A stretch of DNA of 64,000 bases, from contig JAEOAD010000018.1 in assembly GCA_036365145.1 (NCBI GenBank), positions 14,614,501 to 14,678,500 on the forward strand, written 5' to 3'. This document shows, in pieces, positions 35,825 through 46,764 of the stretch. The stretch comes from Orientallactaga sibirica. Taxonomy: Eukaryota; Chordata; Mammalia; Rodentia; Dipodidae. How positions within the stretch are numbered: the stretch's first letter is position 1; each line of letters opens with the position of its first letter. The position numbers and the translations under genes are program-made. The notes below the pieces were generated by a model. The model was not told the DNA's origin. It searched no databases and worked only from the letters and a program-made list of their open reading frames with translations.

Positions 35825-36961
35825 ATTCAGGTATCCCCCATAAACTTATGTGTTCTGAATGCTATGTCTCCAGCTGGTGGCAATTTGAGAAGTGAAGCCT
35901 CCTGGAGGCAGTGTACTGTTGGGGTTGGACTTACAGATGTTATAGCCGACTTCCCCTTTCCAATGTTTGGCACACACTCCTGTTGCTGCTGTCCACCTGA
36001 TGTTGGCCAGGGGGTGATGTCTGCCCTCTGTTCATGCTATGTTTTCCCCTTCAATCATGGAGCTTACCCTGGAGTGTAATCTCTTTCCTCCTGTAAGATG
36101 CTCATGACCAGGTATTTTCTGCCAGCAATGCTAAGCTCGCTACAACAGTAAAATTGGTACTGAGAAGTGGTGCCAAGGAGACCTTCCAGCACTGGATGAA
36201 ATTTACAGGGATTGGGAGTAGCCTAGCTCAAAAGGCAGAATTGGAACTCCAGACACTTGTGACTTGTTAGAATTATTAAATTTGGATAATTTTCTCTGGT
36301 CAGAGTTGTTGGATTTAGAGCTACAGAGTTTGATGTTTTCCCTGTTTGTTTTAAATCTTGTATTAATATTTCTTGGCTATGCCCAATATCATCTCTTGTA
36401 ATGTGAATCTTATTGTATCCAATTATGGTTATTTATTTATTTATTTATTTATTTTGGTATTATGGCTCAGTTAAGAGACCTTGGACTATGGGGATGCTTG
36501 AACATCATTGGGATTGATAAAAATGATGGGAACTTTTAAAGTCTGACTAAATGCATTGCATTTTACATCATGGATAGTTATTAGCTTATGGGGGCTAGGG
36601 ATGGACTGTAGTGGTCTGATTCAGGTGTCTCACATAAAATTATGTCTTGTGAATATTATGTTCCCAGCTAGTGGCAATTTGGGAATTTAAGCCTCCTGGA
36701 GGCAGTGTATTATTGTGGGCAGACTTATGGGTAATATACCCAGTTTCTCCTTGCCAATATTTACCACACTTTCCTGCTGCTGTTGTTTACCTGCTATTGG
36801 CCAGAAGGTGATGGCCACCCTGTGCTCATGCCATCAATTTCCCCTGCCATCTTGGAGCTTCCCCTCTAGTATGTAAGCCAAAATAAACCCTTTCCTCCCA
36901 TAAGCTGCTGTTGGTCAGATTTATTTTTTTTTTGCCAGCAACACCAAGCTGACTATAGCAG
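35821..36961 (+). mobile_element. MaLR element with two LTRs
   Basis: 5' LTR about 35821-36148 (missing roughly the first eight bases of its start). The internal part opens 'aattggtactgagaagtggt' and ends 'gcttatgggggctaggg'. 3' LTR about 36607-36961, starting 'tgtagtggtctgattcaggt', with 'ccaaaataaaccctttcctc' (AATAAA). The internal part has an (ATTT)n tract at 36429-36453. No ORFs of note apart from a 122-codon chance frame across the left flank and 5' LTR. Confidence 0.85.
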
Positions 36962-37206
36962 AGGCAATGAAACCACATGTTTATTCATTTTATCCAAATA
37001 CTTTCTCATCTTTACATGCCTTTATTGGTTGAAAAGTGAGAAGCACAGACTTGAAGGGGTCACAGTACTTTGATGCTTAAGTTCAGCTAACTTCTTTTTG
37101 GTTCGATGCCTGCTATGTTATTTGTTGTTTTCTTGCTGTGACCAAATGCCTGGCCAGCAGCAACTAAAGAAGGAAAACATGTATTTTGGCTTTTGAAGGG
37201 AAATTT
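36962..37206 (+). repeat. Right copy of the ~250-bp direct duplication
   Basis: Starts 'aggcaatgaaaccacatgtt' immediately after the 3' LTR. It is colinear with 35570-35824 at roughly 85% identity by eye, with a few small indels, and ends 'gaagggaaattta'. It continues uninterrupted into the rest of the antisense MT-like LTR (to about 37450). Confidence 0.85.
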
Positions 37207-37450
37207 AATCTTAAGGAAGGTATGGTGGCTTCTGCAGAATGAAGAGCTGATTCCATTGCAGCCAGGAAGCAGAGAGTGAAGAGAAAGTGGGGTTGGAATA
37301 TAAAACCTCAAGCCTTCCCAGCCCTGTGACTCAATTCCTTCACCAAGGTTCCCCCTACTAATGATTATGCAACCTTCCCAAACAAAGCTATCAGTTGAGG
37401 AACAAGTGTTCAAACACATGTGCCTATAAGGACATTTTACCTTCAAACCA
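37118..37450 (-). mobile_element. MT-like MaLR LTR
   Basis: Plus strand 'ttgctgtgaccaaatgcctg', 'gaaggaaaacatgtattttg', 'ccattgcagccaggaagcag', 'ggacattttaccttcaaacc': the complement of a MaLR LTR. A truncated copy of its right part is in the left duplication. The 119-codon minus-strand frame is LTR. Confidence 0.75.
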
Positions 37451-37967
37451 CAGCATCTGGGTGAGGCAGACTATAAGTTGGTAGTCCTATATGTGTCATG
37501 ATCCAGGCTGCTCTTTTAGTAATCATGGCAATATACTCTCCATAAGATGGAAGCTGATAGTTTTAAGACACTCAAGATTCCATTAAAAGCTCTTTGACCA
37601 AGAGAAAGAGAGAGAGAAGCCTCCTATATTGTGTTATTGAGCCATCACAGCCCAACTTCCAACAGTCTTTGTCCTAAGCCTCTGGTTGGTGTTATGTGGT
37701 AAGGGGCTTTCTCCCACACACAGCCCTGCCAAACTGCCTCCCAACACAGCTCTTTCAGTTCTGAGTCCTTTTTCCTAGATTATCCCTCAAATTCCTTTTT
37801 ACCCCAATAGGAAGAAAAGCAACAAAGTTTCCTTTAAAATGAAAAAAAAAAAAAAAAAAAAAAGAAAATGTGTATTTATTTCTGCAAAGGGGCTAAAAAA
37901 TTATTTTTATAATTTAGCCTTATGGGTAAATGCATTTAAGGTATTACTGCATAAAAGGAGTAAAAAA

Positions 37968-37969
<2 letters not shown>
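37451..37969. other. Unclassified sequence with a poly(A) run
   Basis: Not recognised. A run of about 23 A's is at 37841-37863. Confidence 0.4.

Positions 37970-38063
<94 letters not shown>
37970..38063 (+). repeat. (TCTA)n microsatellite
   Basis: About 22 tetranucleotide units with one 'catc' interruption near 38021. It produces the repetitive frames of alternating Tyr-Leu-Ser-Ile type, which are not genes. It sits directly at the broken left end of the ERV 5' LTR. Confidence 0.97.
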
Positions 38064-38201
38064 AATATTCCTAACAAACTTGAGTTCAGGTCTGATGTCA
38101 TTATGGAGGAGATTTTGGCATTATCCCCTAGTGTAAATAAACTTCCTCTCCTTCACCTGATTCTGCTGCTGGTCTCTTGATAGCCAGAAGTTCCCATAAC
38201 A
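38064..38201 (+). repeat. ERV 5' LTR, 3' portion only
   Basis: About 105 bp align with the end of the 3' LTR: 'cattatggagga..ttggcatta', 'aaacttcctctcc.tcacctga', and 'tctcttga..ccagaa..cataaca'. It has an AATAAA where the 3' LTR reads ATTAAA. The U3 and most of R are absent; a tetranucleotide repeat lies there instead. Confidence 0.8.
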
Positions 38202-39881
38202 TTTCTGGATACCCCAGCAAGATTTTGCAACTGTACCCAAATTGGTCTTGGGGGCTGCTACTCCTGGGCCCTGCAGCCCTGCCTCCCATCTCTGGCCACT
38301 GGAACAGAGAAGTGCACATCCCCAAAGGGTTACCAGGGTCTCATAGAAGGAGACCAAAAGAGGACTGCAAAGCCCTCAGTTGGACCTCCCACCAGGTGAA
38401 ATGAGATGAGGGACCAGCGTGGACATCCAGACTAAGTAAAGCCTCAGGGTAGACAGGCAGGAGCTGGCATGGACTGATCCCTCATCGGAGGCTGCATCCA
38501 AAGCCTCAACAAGATTCTAAGGTGGCAGTGGCCTCTGATCAGGCAGGAAAAGGGTACTGCCTTGAAGGGCATCTGAGGTGATATTGGACACTGATTTGGC
38601 AGTAAAGAAGGCCATAGTTAAACCTCAAAGGGTTTATGAGGTGAGACTGTCCCCACTTAGATAGAACAGGAATTAATAGAAGTAACTATGGAACAACTGT
38701 TTTAAACTCTGAATGATGTGCATGATTATGAGATTGAACATTGGCCTGAATTTCAGATACTAATGGCCAGTGCTAGTTTGGGGGAAATGCAGATTCTGGC
38801 TGTGCTGGCTTGTGTCTGCAGCAGTGCTATGGGACATAGATTCATACAGTGTGTGTAGTCAGGCTCACGAGACTCCATATAGCACTCTGAGTATGGGGAT
38901 ATGCTGTGGGATACACAAACATAGCAAGGCTGTGACCCATGTAAGATGGCGAATAGAAGCAGGATGGTGGCAGATAGACCCCAGGCCACAGACATACATA
39001 CAGGCTCAAAGAACAAGTTAGGTACTAAAGTTTGCCATGTAATAGCTAAAATCCAGTCACCTAGGGACTGAGAGGTTTGTTCAATGATTAGAAATATTTG
39101 CTAATGATTGCTTGTACATCTCTGAAACATAAATTACATTAATTGTGATATACTGTTTAAATTCAATGTAAGCTGGATTCTGAAAAGTGGGTTGGCTCCC
39201 CTAACTCAAACCCCAAGCATATTTAAAGTCATGTGTCCTCCACACCTTGTTCTTAGGCAAATTGGCCTATTGCCTCTGGATGAGGAAAGGGAAAATGACA
39301 GGCAGTATACAGTTTTGATTTGCTCTCAATTTCTCTCTTATCTAAGATCACTAAAAACCTTGTTAGAAAACAGTTCTCAGACTTAAAATAAACATAACAA
39401 GCAAGCAACAACCAGACCTAACTAGGCTTTACAACAAGTTAGAATTTTATGATTTAAAACAATATATGAAGGTAATCTTAGTTTGTTATGTCATAATTAT
39501 ATTTCAGATTTGTCATTACTAATAAAACCATTTCCGGGTGTGTTATATTATCTCCAGGTCAGCTATTAAGTTTTACTTGCATTTGTGCTTTTAAAATGTA
39601 TTTCATAAGATTTTAAAAAGAAAAATCTCAAATTAACAGCTTATAAAGTCTAAAATTCAACCCACTAATATTGTTTTGCTCATGGTAACAGTTATAAAAA
39701 CTCCCTTCAAAATGTTCAATTAAGTTGGAAATGCTTCTATTTTAAACTTTTAACTACTAGAAAATTGAGTCTTAATAAGATTAAGATTTATTTATTAGTT
39801 CCTGACTTTTCTTTTATAAAACAAATTCTACTAAACAGTCATTGTTGTGGTTATAACTCAGATTTTTACAAAAGATATAAT

Positions 39882-40117
39882 ATTGGGCTGGAGAGATGGC
39901 TTAGCAGTTTAGGTACTTACCTGCTAAGCTTAAGGACTCATGTTCTACTCTTCAGGTCCCACATAAGCCAGACACACAGTGACACAAGCACACAAGGTCG
40001 CACATGTGCACAAAGGGGCATATGCATCTGGAGTTAGATTGCAGTGGCTGGAGGTCCTGGTGCACCAATTCTCTCTCTCTCACTCTCTCTCTCTTTATCT
40101 CTCTATCTTTATCTTTA

Positions 40118-40165
<48 letters not shown>

Positions 40166-40208
40166 ACCCAAAAAGGTCAGTCTGTTGGGCTTGCCTCAAA
40201 AAAAATTA
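39882..40208 (+). mobile_element. DIP-like SINE, long subfamily, inside the ERV
   Basis: Full-length long-subfamily copy with a (CT)n tract followed by (CA)n at 40141-40167 and an A-rich tail. TSD 'aaaagatataat' at 39870-39881 and 40209-40220 is exact. It post-dates the ERV. The Ser/Leu- and Thr/His-repeat frames are artefacts of the simple repeat. Confidence 0.95.
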
Positions 40209-40889
40209 AAAAGATATAATCTATCTTTATTCATTGTAACCCAGAGAATAGATTTCAGTCAATATTTGGTCTGCAGAAGGAGAGTCAAAACAGAGGGAAA
40301 AATCCTTAATGCTTCTGAGTGAAGGAAAGCCACATGGTCAGCACAGCCCTGCCTTATCCCAGCAGATGGCAGAATGCTGAGAGAGCAATAGTGCTCCTCC
40401 CAGGTCCCTAAAAGTCTCCCCTGAAGAGCCACAATCAACCTTCAAAATTACAATATAAAATTAAACTTTGGCCCCCTCCTTGGTCTTAAGCACTCAATAG
40501 AAAAATATAGCAAGAAAGTAAGGTATATCTTAAAGAATTGAATAAGCACAGCCCAGACTGTAACTTTAGATAGACAAGCTCACTGTGACTCAATGACATC
40601 TGTACTGTGATTAAAGTTATAACTCTGTTAATGTCTCATCTGCTTTACAAGAATAGGTATAGACCACACCATTTGGTAAATTTATAGATATTCATGATGA
40701 TCATACCTATCATTTCTGACAATGGTTCTGCTAATTTGGGGACATTGTGTTTAACTGCAATTTAACCTTGTATCCTCTCATCTACAGTTAGCCCACACTC
40801 AGATGATTCTGTGACAAACCAACTTCATCTACACAGGTCCCTTGGATCTCCCTCCAAGGTATGAAATGCTACATGATGGGAACCCTGGG

Positions 40890-41080
40890 TTTGAGTGGAG
40901 GCTACTTGAACCCTAGACCCAGCCACACACCTACCAGAAGAGGAGGGAGAACCTCTCCATTGCCGTGAGGAGGTTATGGAGGAGGTGTTCTCCTCCTGCC
41001 TGGATTTGAAGGATAAGCCACTCCCTAATTCAGAAGTAGATCTCTTTACTGATGGGCCTAAGTCTGAGGACCTCTCTAAA
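40890..41080 (+). pseudogene. ERV pol remnant: RT connection/RNase H start
   Basis: The frame from 40976 contains an acidic/Ser-Ser stretch, a Leu-Pro-Asn turn and a Leu-Phe-Thr-Asp-Gly motif. The Asp is the expected first catalytic residue of gammaretroviral RNase H. After about 41080 the similarity ends abruptly, consistent with deletion of the rest of RNase H and the integrase core. The upstream part is in other frames. Confidence 0.65.
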
Positions 41081-41189
41081 CCTAATTTACCCTCTACTTG
41101 CTTCTCCCTGATTTCGCCCATTTTCCCCCACCAATGTCTTTATCTGAAAATCATAGGTTTCTTCCCACACTATAAGACCACAAGTAAAC

Positions 41190-41300
41190 TTTTGGGATCC
41201 TGTAGAATAGAGCCACTGGAGGGGTACTCCAACCGCCACATCCAACAGCACCATTCAGCTGGAAGAAGTCAGACTGATCCATCTTCCTAATCTCCTAACG
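41190..41300 (+). pseudogene. ERV pol remnant: integrase C-terminal end
   Basis: 'tagagccactggaggggtac' and 'cagctggaagaagtcagact' resemble the end of the gammaretroviral integrase C-terminal domain, spread over two frames. Short and low confidence alone, but it lies exactly between pol and env remnants. Confidence 0.45.
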
Positions 41301-41649
41301 GCAGTTGGGGCTCCCTCTTCAGAGGGGAAAAAAGACAGGAGACATTGGCTAGGCAGTCAGGGTATAAGAACCTTAAAAGTAATGTTTTTTTTTTATTCCT
41401 TGACTAAAAGCAGGAGAAGTTATCGAACTTGCAAATCTGGACGTTACATCCTACAGAAAAGATTTCTAGATTAAGCTTGTACCCTTCCTAGAGAACAGAA
41501 ACACTGATCCTTACCTAAGATTATTGGCAAAGCTATAAAATCTGGTTTTTGTTCATGCTAACCTGCTGACCTGGTCTACTTCTTGTAGCCACTCCCCATT
41601 TAAAATAATAATAATTAAAAAAAACACAGATCTGTGTCTTGAGGTAGAC

Positions 41650-42245
41650 TTGTCAAACCCCTCTTGCCTCTCTGGGCAAGAGCTTTGCCCTCTTTCCTCA
41701 TAGGGCTTCTAGGTTATGGATATAAGCGCCCTTCTCTTTGTCTTCCTAAACCTTTGGTCTTGCTTCCCCTTCTCCTAGGAGCTGCCTTAGCTGGAACCCT
41801 GGCCACAGGGGCTTCAGAAATTTGGCTACAACAGGTCCAGCATAGTCCATCAGAACATTGCCACTCTCCACAGCCAAGAAGATTGCCTAGTAGCTGTCAT
41901 ACTACAAAACTGCAGAGGCTTAGACCTATTACAGCAAAAAGACAGGGATTTGTGTATACTAGGGGAAAATGCTGTTTCTATGAAGACCAATCTGGCATTG
42001 TTAGAAAAATGCCATACAGCTACTTGAGAAAATAAAGGTCAGGAAAAAGGAAAGTGAGCCTTACCTGAAGAGTACCTGGACTGCCTGGGGCCCTTTGGTA
42101 GGGCCATGGGTCCTAGTCCTCCTAGCCCTCTTGTTTGGGCCTTGTCTGATAAATCTGCTTACTAGAGTTACTCAAAAACGGATAGAGGCTGGCAAACTCC
42201 AGGCAATTCATCAGGAATATCAGGAAATACCTCTGGAATAGGACA
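41650..42245 (+). pseudogene. ERV env remnant: TM subunit
   Basis: In order: a hydrophobic Leu/Ala/Gly-rich fusion-peptide-like stretch (about 41755-41815), a heptad-type region (41830-41935), a Cys-Cys-Phe-Tyr segment at about 41972-41983 typical of gammaretroviral TM, and a hydrophobic anchor with short tail (about 42090-42240). At least two frameshifts and a stop break it: one between fusion peptide and heptads, one within the Cys region, one stop before the anchor. The 123-codon frame 41664-42035 covers parts in mixed register. Almost all SU is absent. Not functional. Confidence 0.75.
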
Positions 42246-42278
42246 TAAGGGCTATGTATATGAATAGAAGGGGAATAA

Positions 42279-42679
42279 TGTAATGATGGTAGAAATGTGC
42301 CAAAAATCTTGAACAGTGGAGAGCCCCCAAGATGAGATAAGAAAAGAATGAGGAGTGACTCAAGAGGCTGCCCCTGCCCCTGGAGGCTTATTGCCCTCAC
42401 CCCCTTTTGTGGTTGATTACAGTTTTAACTATCACATGTACACCGCACTGTAAGCTTTGTTGACCACACTGTTACAGTTTTGTAAATATTTTGTAATGTG
42501 CTTGCTCAACTGTCATGTATGCATTATTGTAACCCATGCTTGCTTATACTATCAAATCTCAGTAATGGCTAATGCCATTATGGAGAAAACTGGGCATTAG
42601 TCCGCTAGTGCAAATTAAACTTCCTCTCCATCACCTGACTAGGTTGCTGATCTCTTGACATCCAGAAATTTTCATAACA
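42279..42679 (+). repeat. ERV 3' LTR
   Basis: A purine-rich tract 'agaagggga' (about 42266-42274) precedes a TG start. The end is 'cataaca'. It contains an ATTAAA polyadenylation-like signal near 42616. Length about 400 bp. Its terminal ~105 bp match the retained piece of the 5' LTR. Confidence 0.7.
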
Positions 42680-42731
42680 GTCAGTGCTTATGATAACTCA
42701 TGCATTGGACAAACTCATTAAGAATAGATTA

Positions 42732-43089
42732 GCTGGGCATGGTGGCACTGCCTTTAATTCCAGCACTTGGGAGGCAGAGGTAGGAGGATAATTGTGAGTT
42801 CAAGGCCAGCCTGAGACTACATAGTGAGTTCCAGTTCATCCTGGGCTAGAGTGAGACTCCATCTCGAAAAACCATAAAAAAAAAAAACCCAAAACCAACA
42901 AAAGAAAACTACAAAATAATAGATAAGCCAGGCTGGAGATAATAAAAGATAAGGCCATGCTTACCTGTTAAGTCATTTGCCTGCAAATCCAAAGGACCCA
43001 GGTTCAATTCCCCAGGACGCACATAAGCCACATGGACAAGGTGGCGTCTGGAGTTCATTTGCAGTGATTAAAGGCCCTGGTATGCCCAT

Positions 43090-43123
<34 letters not shown>

Positions 43124-43182
43124 CCTCTCCCTCTTTCTATCATTATCTCAATAAATAAATAAAAATAATAAATTAAAACAAA
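42732..43182 (+). mobile_element. B1 + DIP-like composite SINE
   Basis: A B1 (42732 to about 42870, 'gctgggcatggtggcactgc' start) with an A-rich tail is followed by a DIP-like SINE (about 42927-43180). The outer 12-13-bp repeats 'aagaatagatta' (42720-42731) and 'aagaatagattaa' (43183-43195) flank the pair as a unit. Order and relative orientation are the same as in the 10.1-kb composite. Confidence 0.9.
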
Positions 43183-43357
43183 AAGAATAGATTAAGTCAA
43201 TGGCCGCTGTTAATTTTCTTATTTTGCCAAGGAGAAAGCAGTGTAAAGACATACAACCTAGTTAGTAATAGCACAAACTTAGTTGTAGTCCTAACATCTG
43301 CAGCTCCCCTACATGTTTATTCAACTTTGGAAAGACCTTAGTTTTAGATATAACCAA

Positions 43358-43473
43358 TTTTTTTTTTTTTTTGAGACACAGTCTTCCTACCTAACCTAGG
43401 CTAGTCTCAAACTAGTGGTCTTTTTGGCACTTCTTCACAGACGTGCACACCTTGCCCAGCTAAGATTTTTTTT
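43358..43473 (-). mobile_element. B1 SINE, internally deleted
   Basis: Plus strand T-run, 'gagacacagtcttcctacct', 'taggctagtctcaaactagt', 'cagacgtgcacaccttgccc': complement of B1 with part of the middle missing. Confidence 0.8.
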
Positions 43474-43689
43474 TTTTGTTACTTTATGTGGATTATGAAT
43501 TGAAGATTTTTGAAGAAACTACATCCGTACTGAAGATCATCTAGTGTGTTTGGTTCACTATGTCATGATTGTGGAGAAATAGAATGTTACAGATCAAAAT
43601 TCAAAATTAACTTGGCTATCATTAGTTTTCTTTTTAACCAGAAAATCAATTATTAATTTATTTAAGAAATGGTTTATAAATAAAACTTG

Positions 43690-44035
43690 TTTATTTTTAA
43701 GTTCTTTATATATATATTAAAATACATAATATCTTATTAAGTAGAAACTTTGTATGAACACATCATGTGTTGGTATCATCATTTCCTTTCCTGTCCCCAT
43801 TCTATTGAGTGTCCACCTCAGTGGGATTGCTGATAGTCACTCAGGAGTTGCTGGTTATGAGTTATGAGTGCAGTAGTGAGTGGAAAATGTCACCGTGATG
43901 CATGGCCACTCCACTGATTAAGTAGGCTGTATGTGCTCACTCTCTCTGCTGGATCAAGGAGACATGTACAAGGTCTGTAGGTTCCTCACTCCTTAGGTTG
44001 AAGGTAGCAGAAACAAGCAAACCATTTCAATAAAT
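43690..44035 (-). mobile_element. LINE-1 3'UTR fragment (antisense)
   Basis: Colinear with the left part of the 14.5-kb and 60.7-kb antisense 3'UTRs: 'catcatgtgttggtatcatc', 'tcctgtccccattctattga', 'gtgcagtagtgagtgg'. Truncated on the right. Confidence 0.65.
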
Positions 44036-44084
44036 ATTGTCACAGTATCTACTTTTATTTTTCCAATTCTAGTTCTTGTAGATT

Positions 44085-44279
44085 TTTATATAAAATTATT
44101 TTTTATCTATGAGATAGAGAGAGAGATAGAGAATGGGCATGACAGGGCCTCTAGCCACTGCAAATGAACTCCAGAGGCATGTGCCACCTTGTGCATATGG
44201 TTTTATGTGGGTACTGGGGGATCTGGGGCCTTTGGGTTTGCTAGCAAGCACTTTAACTGCTAATCCATCTCTCCAGCCC
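44085..44279 (-). mobile_element. DIP-like SINE
   Basis: Purine tract, 'gaactccagaggcatgtgcc', 'gtgggtactgggggat', head complement 'ctaatccatctctccagccc'. Confidence 0.88.
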
Positions 44280-46483
44280 TACAGTATATATTTCATAACG
44301 TAAATTACATAAAGTGCCAAGAGACCAGGAACCTTAGAGATAATCCTCTCTCTTGGAGACCCATTGTAGTCTCTCAAGAGTCCTTCTCACTGTTTCCTTA
44401 GCAAATATACTTTCACTTTGCTCACTTCTGGGATGCATTCCTTAATTATTTTGGTGCGTAAGGACATGAGTTCAATAGCCACTGACTAGGGCATAGCTTT
44501 GTTGACCATTTACTTTTCTGCACCTCAGCTCCCTAGGTTAAGCCCTCCATGAAACAAGAAAAGCTCCATGGCCCTCAAGCCTGATATCAATGAAACTGAA
44601 TTCATGAGGTGTTAGTTTAGGTTCTGGCCTTCTGGTCATCAAGATGGAGAAATCATGAGCCCAATGCTAGAAGAATCAGTACTGCCTGTGGGGATGTTGG
44701 GTAAGAAGCAAGTGGAGAAAGGAATGACAGTGCCACCCAAATATGCAGGAACATTAGGTAAAGTATTTTCAGGTTAAAATATACAGCCTGCTATTGAAGT
44801 ACTTGATATGTTTAATAAGATCTGTTTTGTATTTATTATAGACTTTATGAAGTTGTTTTTCCTCTCATATGGGTAAATGTAATGATTGCAACTGGAAAAC
44901 ACTTTCATTAATCTCATAGTATGATTTCTTTATCTTTTAGTGGGTAAATCTAACCCCATTTTAAAAGACATTACCTACTGTCTTCTTTAAGAATTGCATT
45001 TTTCTGTCCTCTTCTCACCTATATTTAAGTTGCTGCCATAAGCAATAACCACTGTGTGTGAATTTGAATATTTAGAATATCTGTGTGTCCTACTAAGTGA
45101 TTATGTTCAAAAAAAGTCGTTAATAGTTAATTGGGTGATGAACATTTTACTTTGGAATGCATTCTATGAAACCAATATAGGGAAGGAATCTAATATTTTT
45201 AGTGGGTTCTACTTGGCCCTTAAGCTAACTCTACACTCCAGAGGACCATATGGCATGATTTTATGTGTTTCCTCCACACTGTCAGTCTTCCATTTGGATA
45301 CAGTTAGTAGGAACCATCAGAAGGAAGGAGGGAAATAAGTCAAGTAATTTATTATCCTGGTTTATTTCCTGCTAGAAGGATTATAACAATGTGTCCATGT
45401 ATCATAGACTGTAAATCTTGTCAACTAATTCTTGTATCATTCTTTTTGTTGATTCTTTTACCATGACCTTCTCTTTTTCCTTCAGATCCAAATTTGGAAA
45501 ACCACTCTTTCTCCCAGTAGCCTAGTAGCACCACTCCAGGCCCATCCTCTGGTTTCTAAATCTGCCTACACCTTTGTATGTGGTCTTTTGTTAAACTAGC
45601 CTCAATTATCTAGCTTGGAAAAACTGTCTCTTCCAAATAACAATATTACATGAACATTTAACAGTTATTTAAAGATTACTTTCTGAGTGGCAGGTGTCTT
45701 TCAGTAATGTGAAAACATAACAAATACAGGTTATATCTTCATAAATCAAAGCTGAAGATTGAAAAAAAAATCAACTTCTTAACTGGTGGCTTTTGCTATA
45801 TGATCCCAAATAATTATTTCCATCTTATGTTTTGTTTTCACTGTGTTATCCTGGTATTATCTGATGTTTTAAACTGTGTTTTGCAGAGAACCTAAGTGTG
45901 CTGATCAAAAAGTAACCAAAAATCTCAAAAGGAGGAAATGGAAAATCTAGTGCAGTGAAGTTAAACCCATCACTACTTCCACCATGTATTTACACAATCA
46001 GCTTTACTTTTTCTATGACTTTATTTCCAATTCACCATTATAACAGTGGACTCAGTATAAACAGAGTGAAAGAAGCATGATTTCCCTCTAAAATTTCTAT
46101 TAGATTTCAGGAAAGTCTGCAGATTTCTAGTTTTTTTTTTTTTTCTTAGATGTCTTTTCTGCAAGCTTTTCAGTATTTAATAAATACAAATTGGAGAGGA
46201 AAATTGAGAAGTAATTTATAAATTTGTTGAATTTTTTGAAATAACTTTGATGGAAAAGTAAACTGCATTAAATGATTCTCCATCTTATCTATCTTAAAGA
46301 AATGTTAAACTGCTTCTTTTCAAAAACATAGGAAGACCACATGCATCTCTTTCATAGATATTGAGAAATGCTGTAAATTTTCTTTAATTCAGGTTTGATC
46401 TTTATCCATTTAAATAAGTCGAATTCCTTGCTAGTAGTACTATTTATATTATTTTTGTTTCCACATATTTTATTTTATACTTT
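44280..46483. other. Unique sequence (2.2 kb)
   Basis: No recognised repeats apart from T-runs. The 94-codon frame at 45054-45338 has no domain and no exon context. Confidence 0.5.
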
Positions 46484-46618
46484 TTGTTTGTTTGGGGTAA
46501 GGCCTCGTTCTAGTCCAGGCTGACCTGGAACTCACCCAGGCTTATGTCAAAGTCATTCCAATCTTTCTACCTCAGCCTCCTGAGTACTGGTATTAAAGGC
46601 ACAATCTATGACATCCAG
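46484..46618 (-). mobile_element. B1 SINE
   Basis: Plus strand 'ctagtccaggctgacctgga', 'ctcagcctcctgagtactgg', 'tattaaaggcacaatctatg': complement of B1, diverged. Confidence 0.88.
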
Positions 46619-46764
46619 TTTGTACATTTTGTGTGTGCCCTCTTTTGATAGTCTAAAGGTTATGATTGCATTCTAAGAAATATTTATGTGGAATGAGGAG
46701 AGATTATTTTAGGCTACAAGCCTCAAACTAAAGTAGCAATAAATACAAGATCTTTTATTTTTAT

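Larger units (their letters stand above)
38064..42679 (+). mobile_element. Degraded gammaretrovirus-like endogenous retrovirus
   Basis: Bounded by a truncated 5' LTR (38064-38201) and a 3' LTR (about 42279-42679). Internal sequence is about 4.1 kb, of which about 0.33 kb is a SINE, so well over half of a normal provirus is missing. Recognisable parts, in order, are an RNase H start, an integrase C-terminal end, and an Env TM region, all frameshifted or stop-interrupted. The leader/gag zone (38202-39880) shows no identifiable domain. The primer-binding site, expected at 38202, reads 'tttctggataccccagc' and I cannot assign it to a tRNA. Confidence 0.8.

Noticed and set aside
37839..38180. 113- and 68-codon frames rich in Tyr-Leu-Ser-Ile repeats
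   Set aside because: They are translations of the (TCTA)n microsatellite. No coding evidence.
39952..40322. Several overlapping frames with Ser-Leu and Thr-His repeats on both strands
   Set aside because: They come from the (CT)n and (CA)n tail region of a DIP-like SINE.
40700..40745. A possible integrase Ser-Asp-Asn-Gly motif
   Set aside because: It lies upstream of the RNase H start, which is the wrong order, and only about four residues support it. Probably chance.
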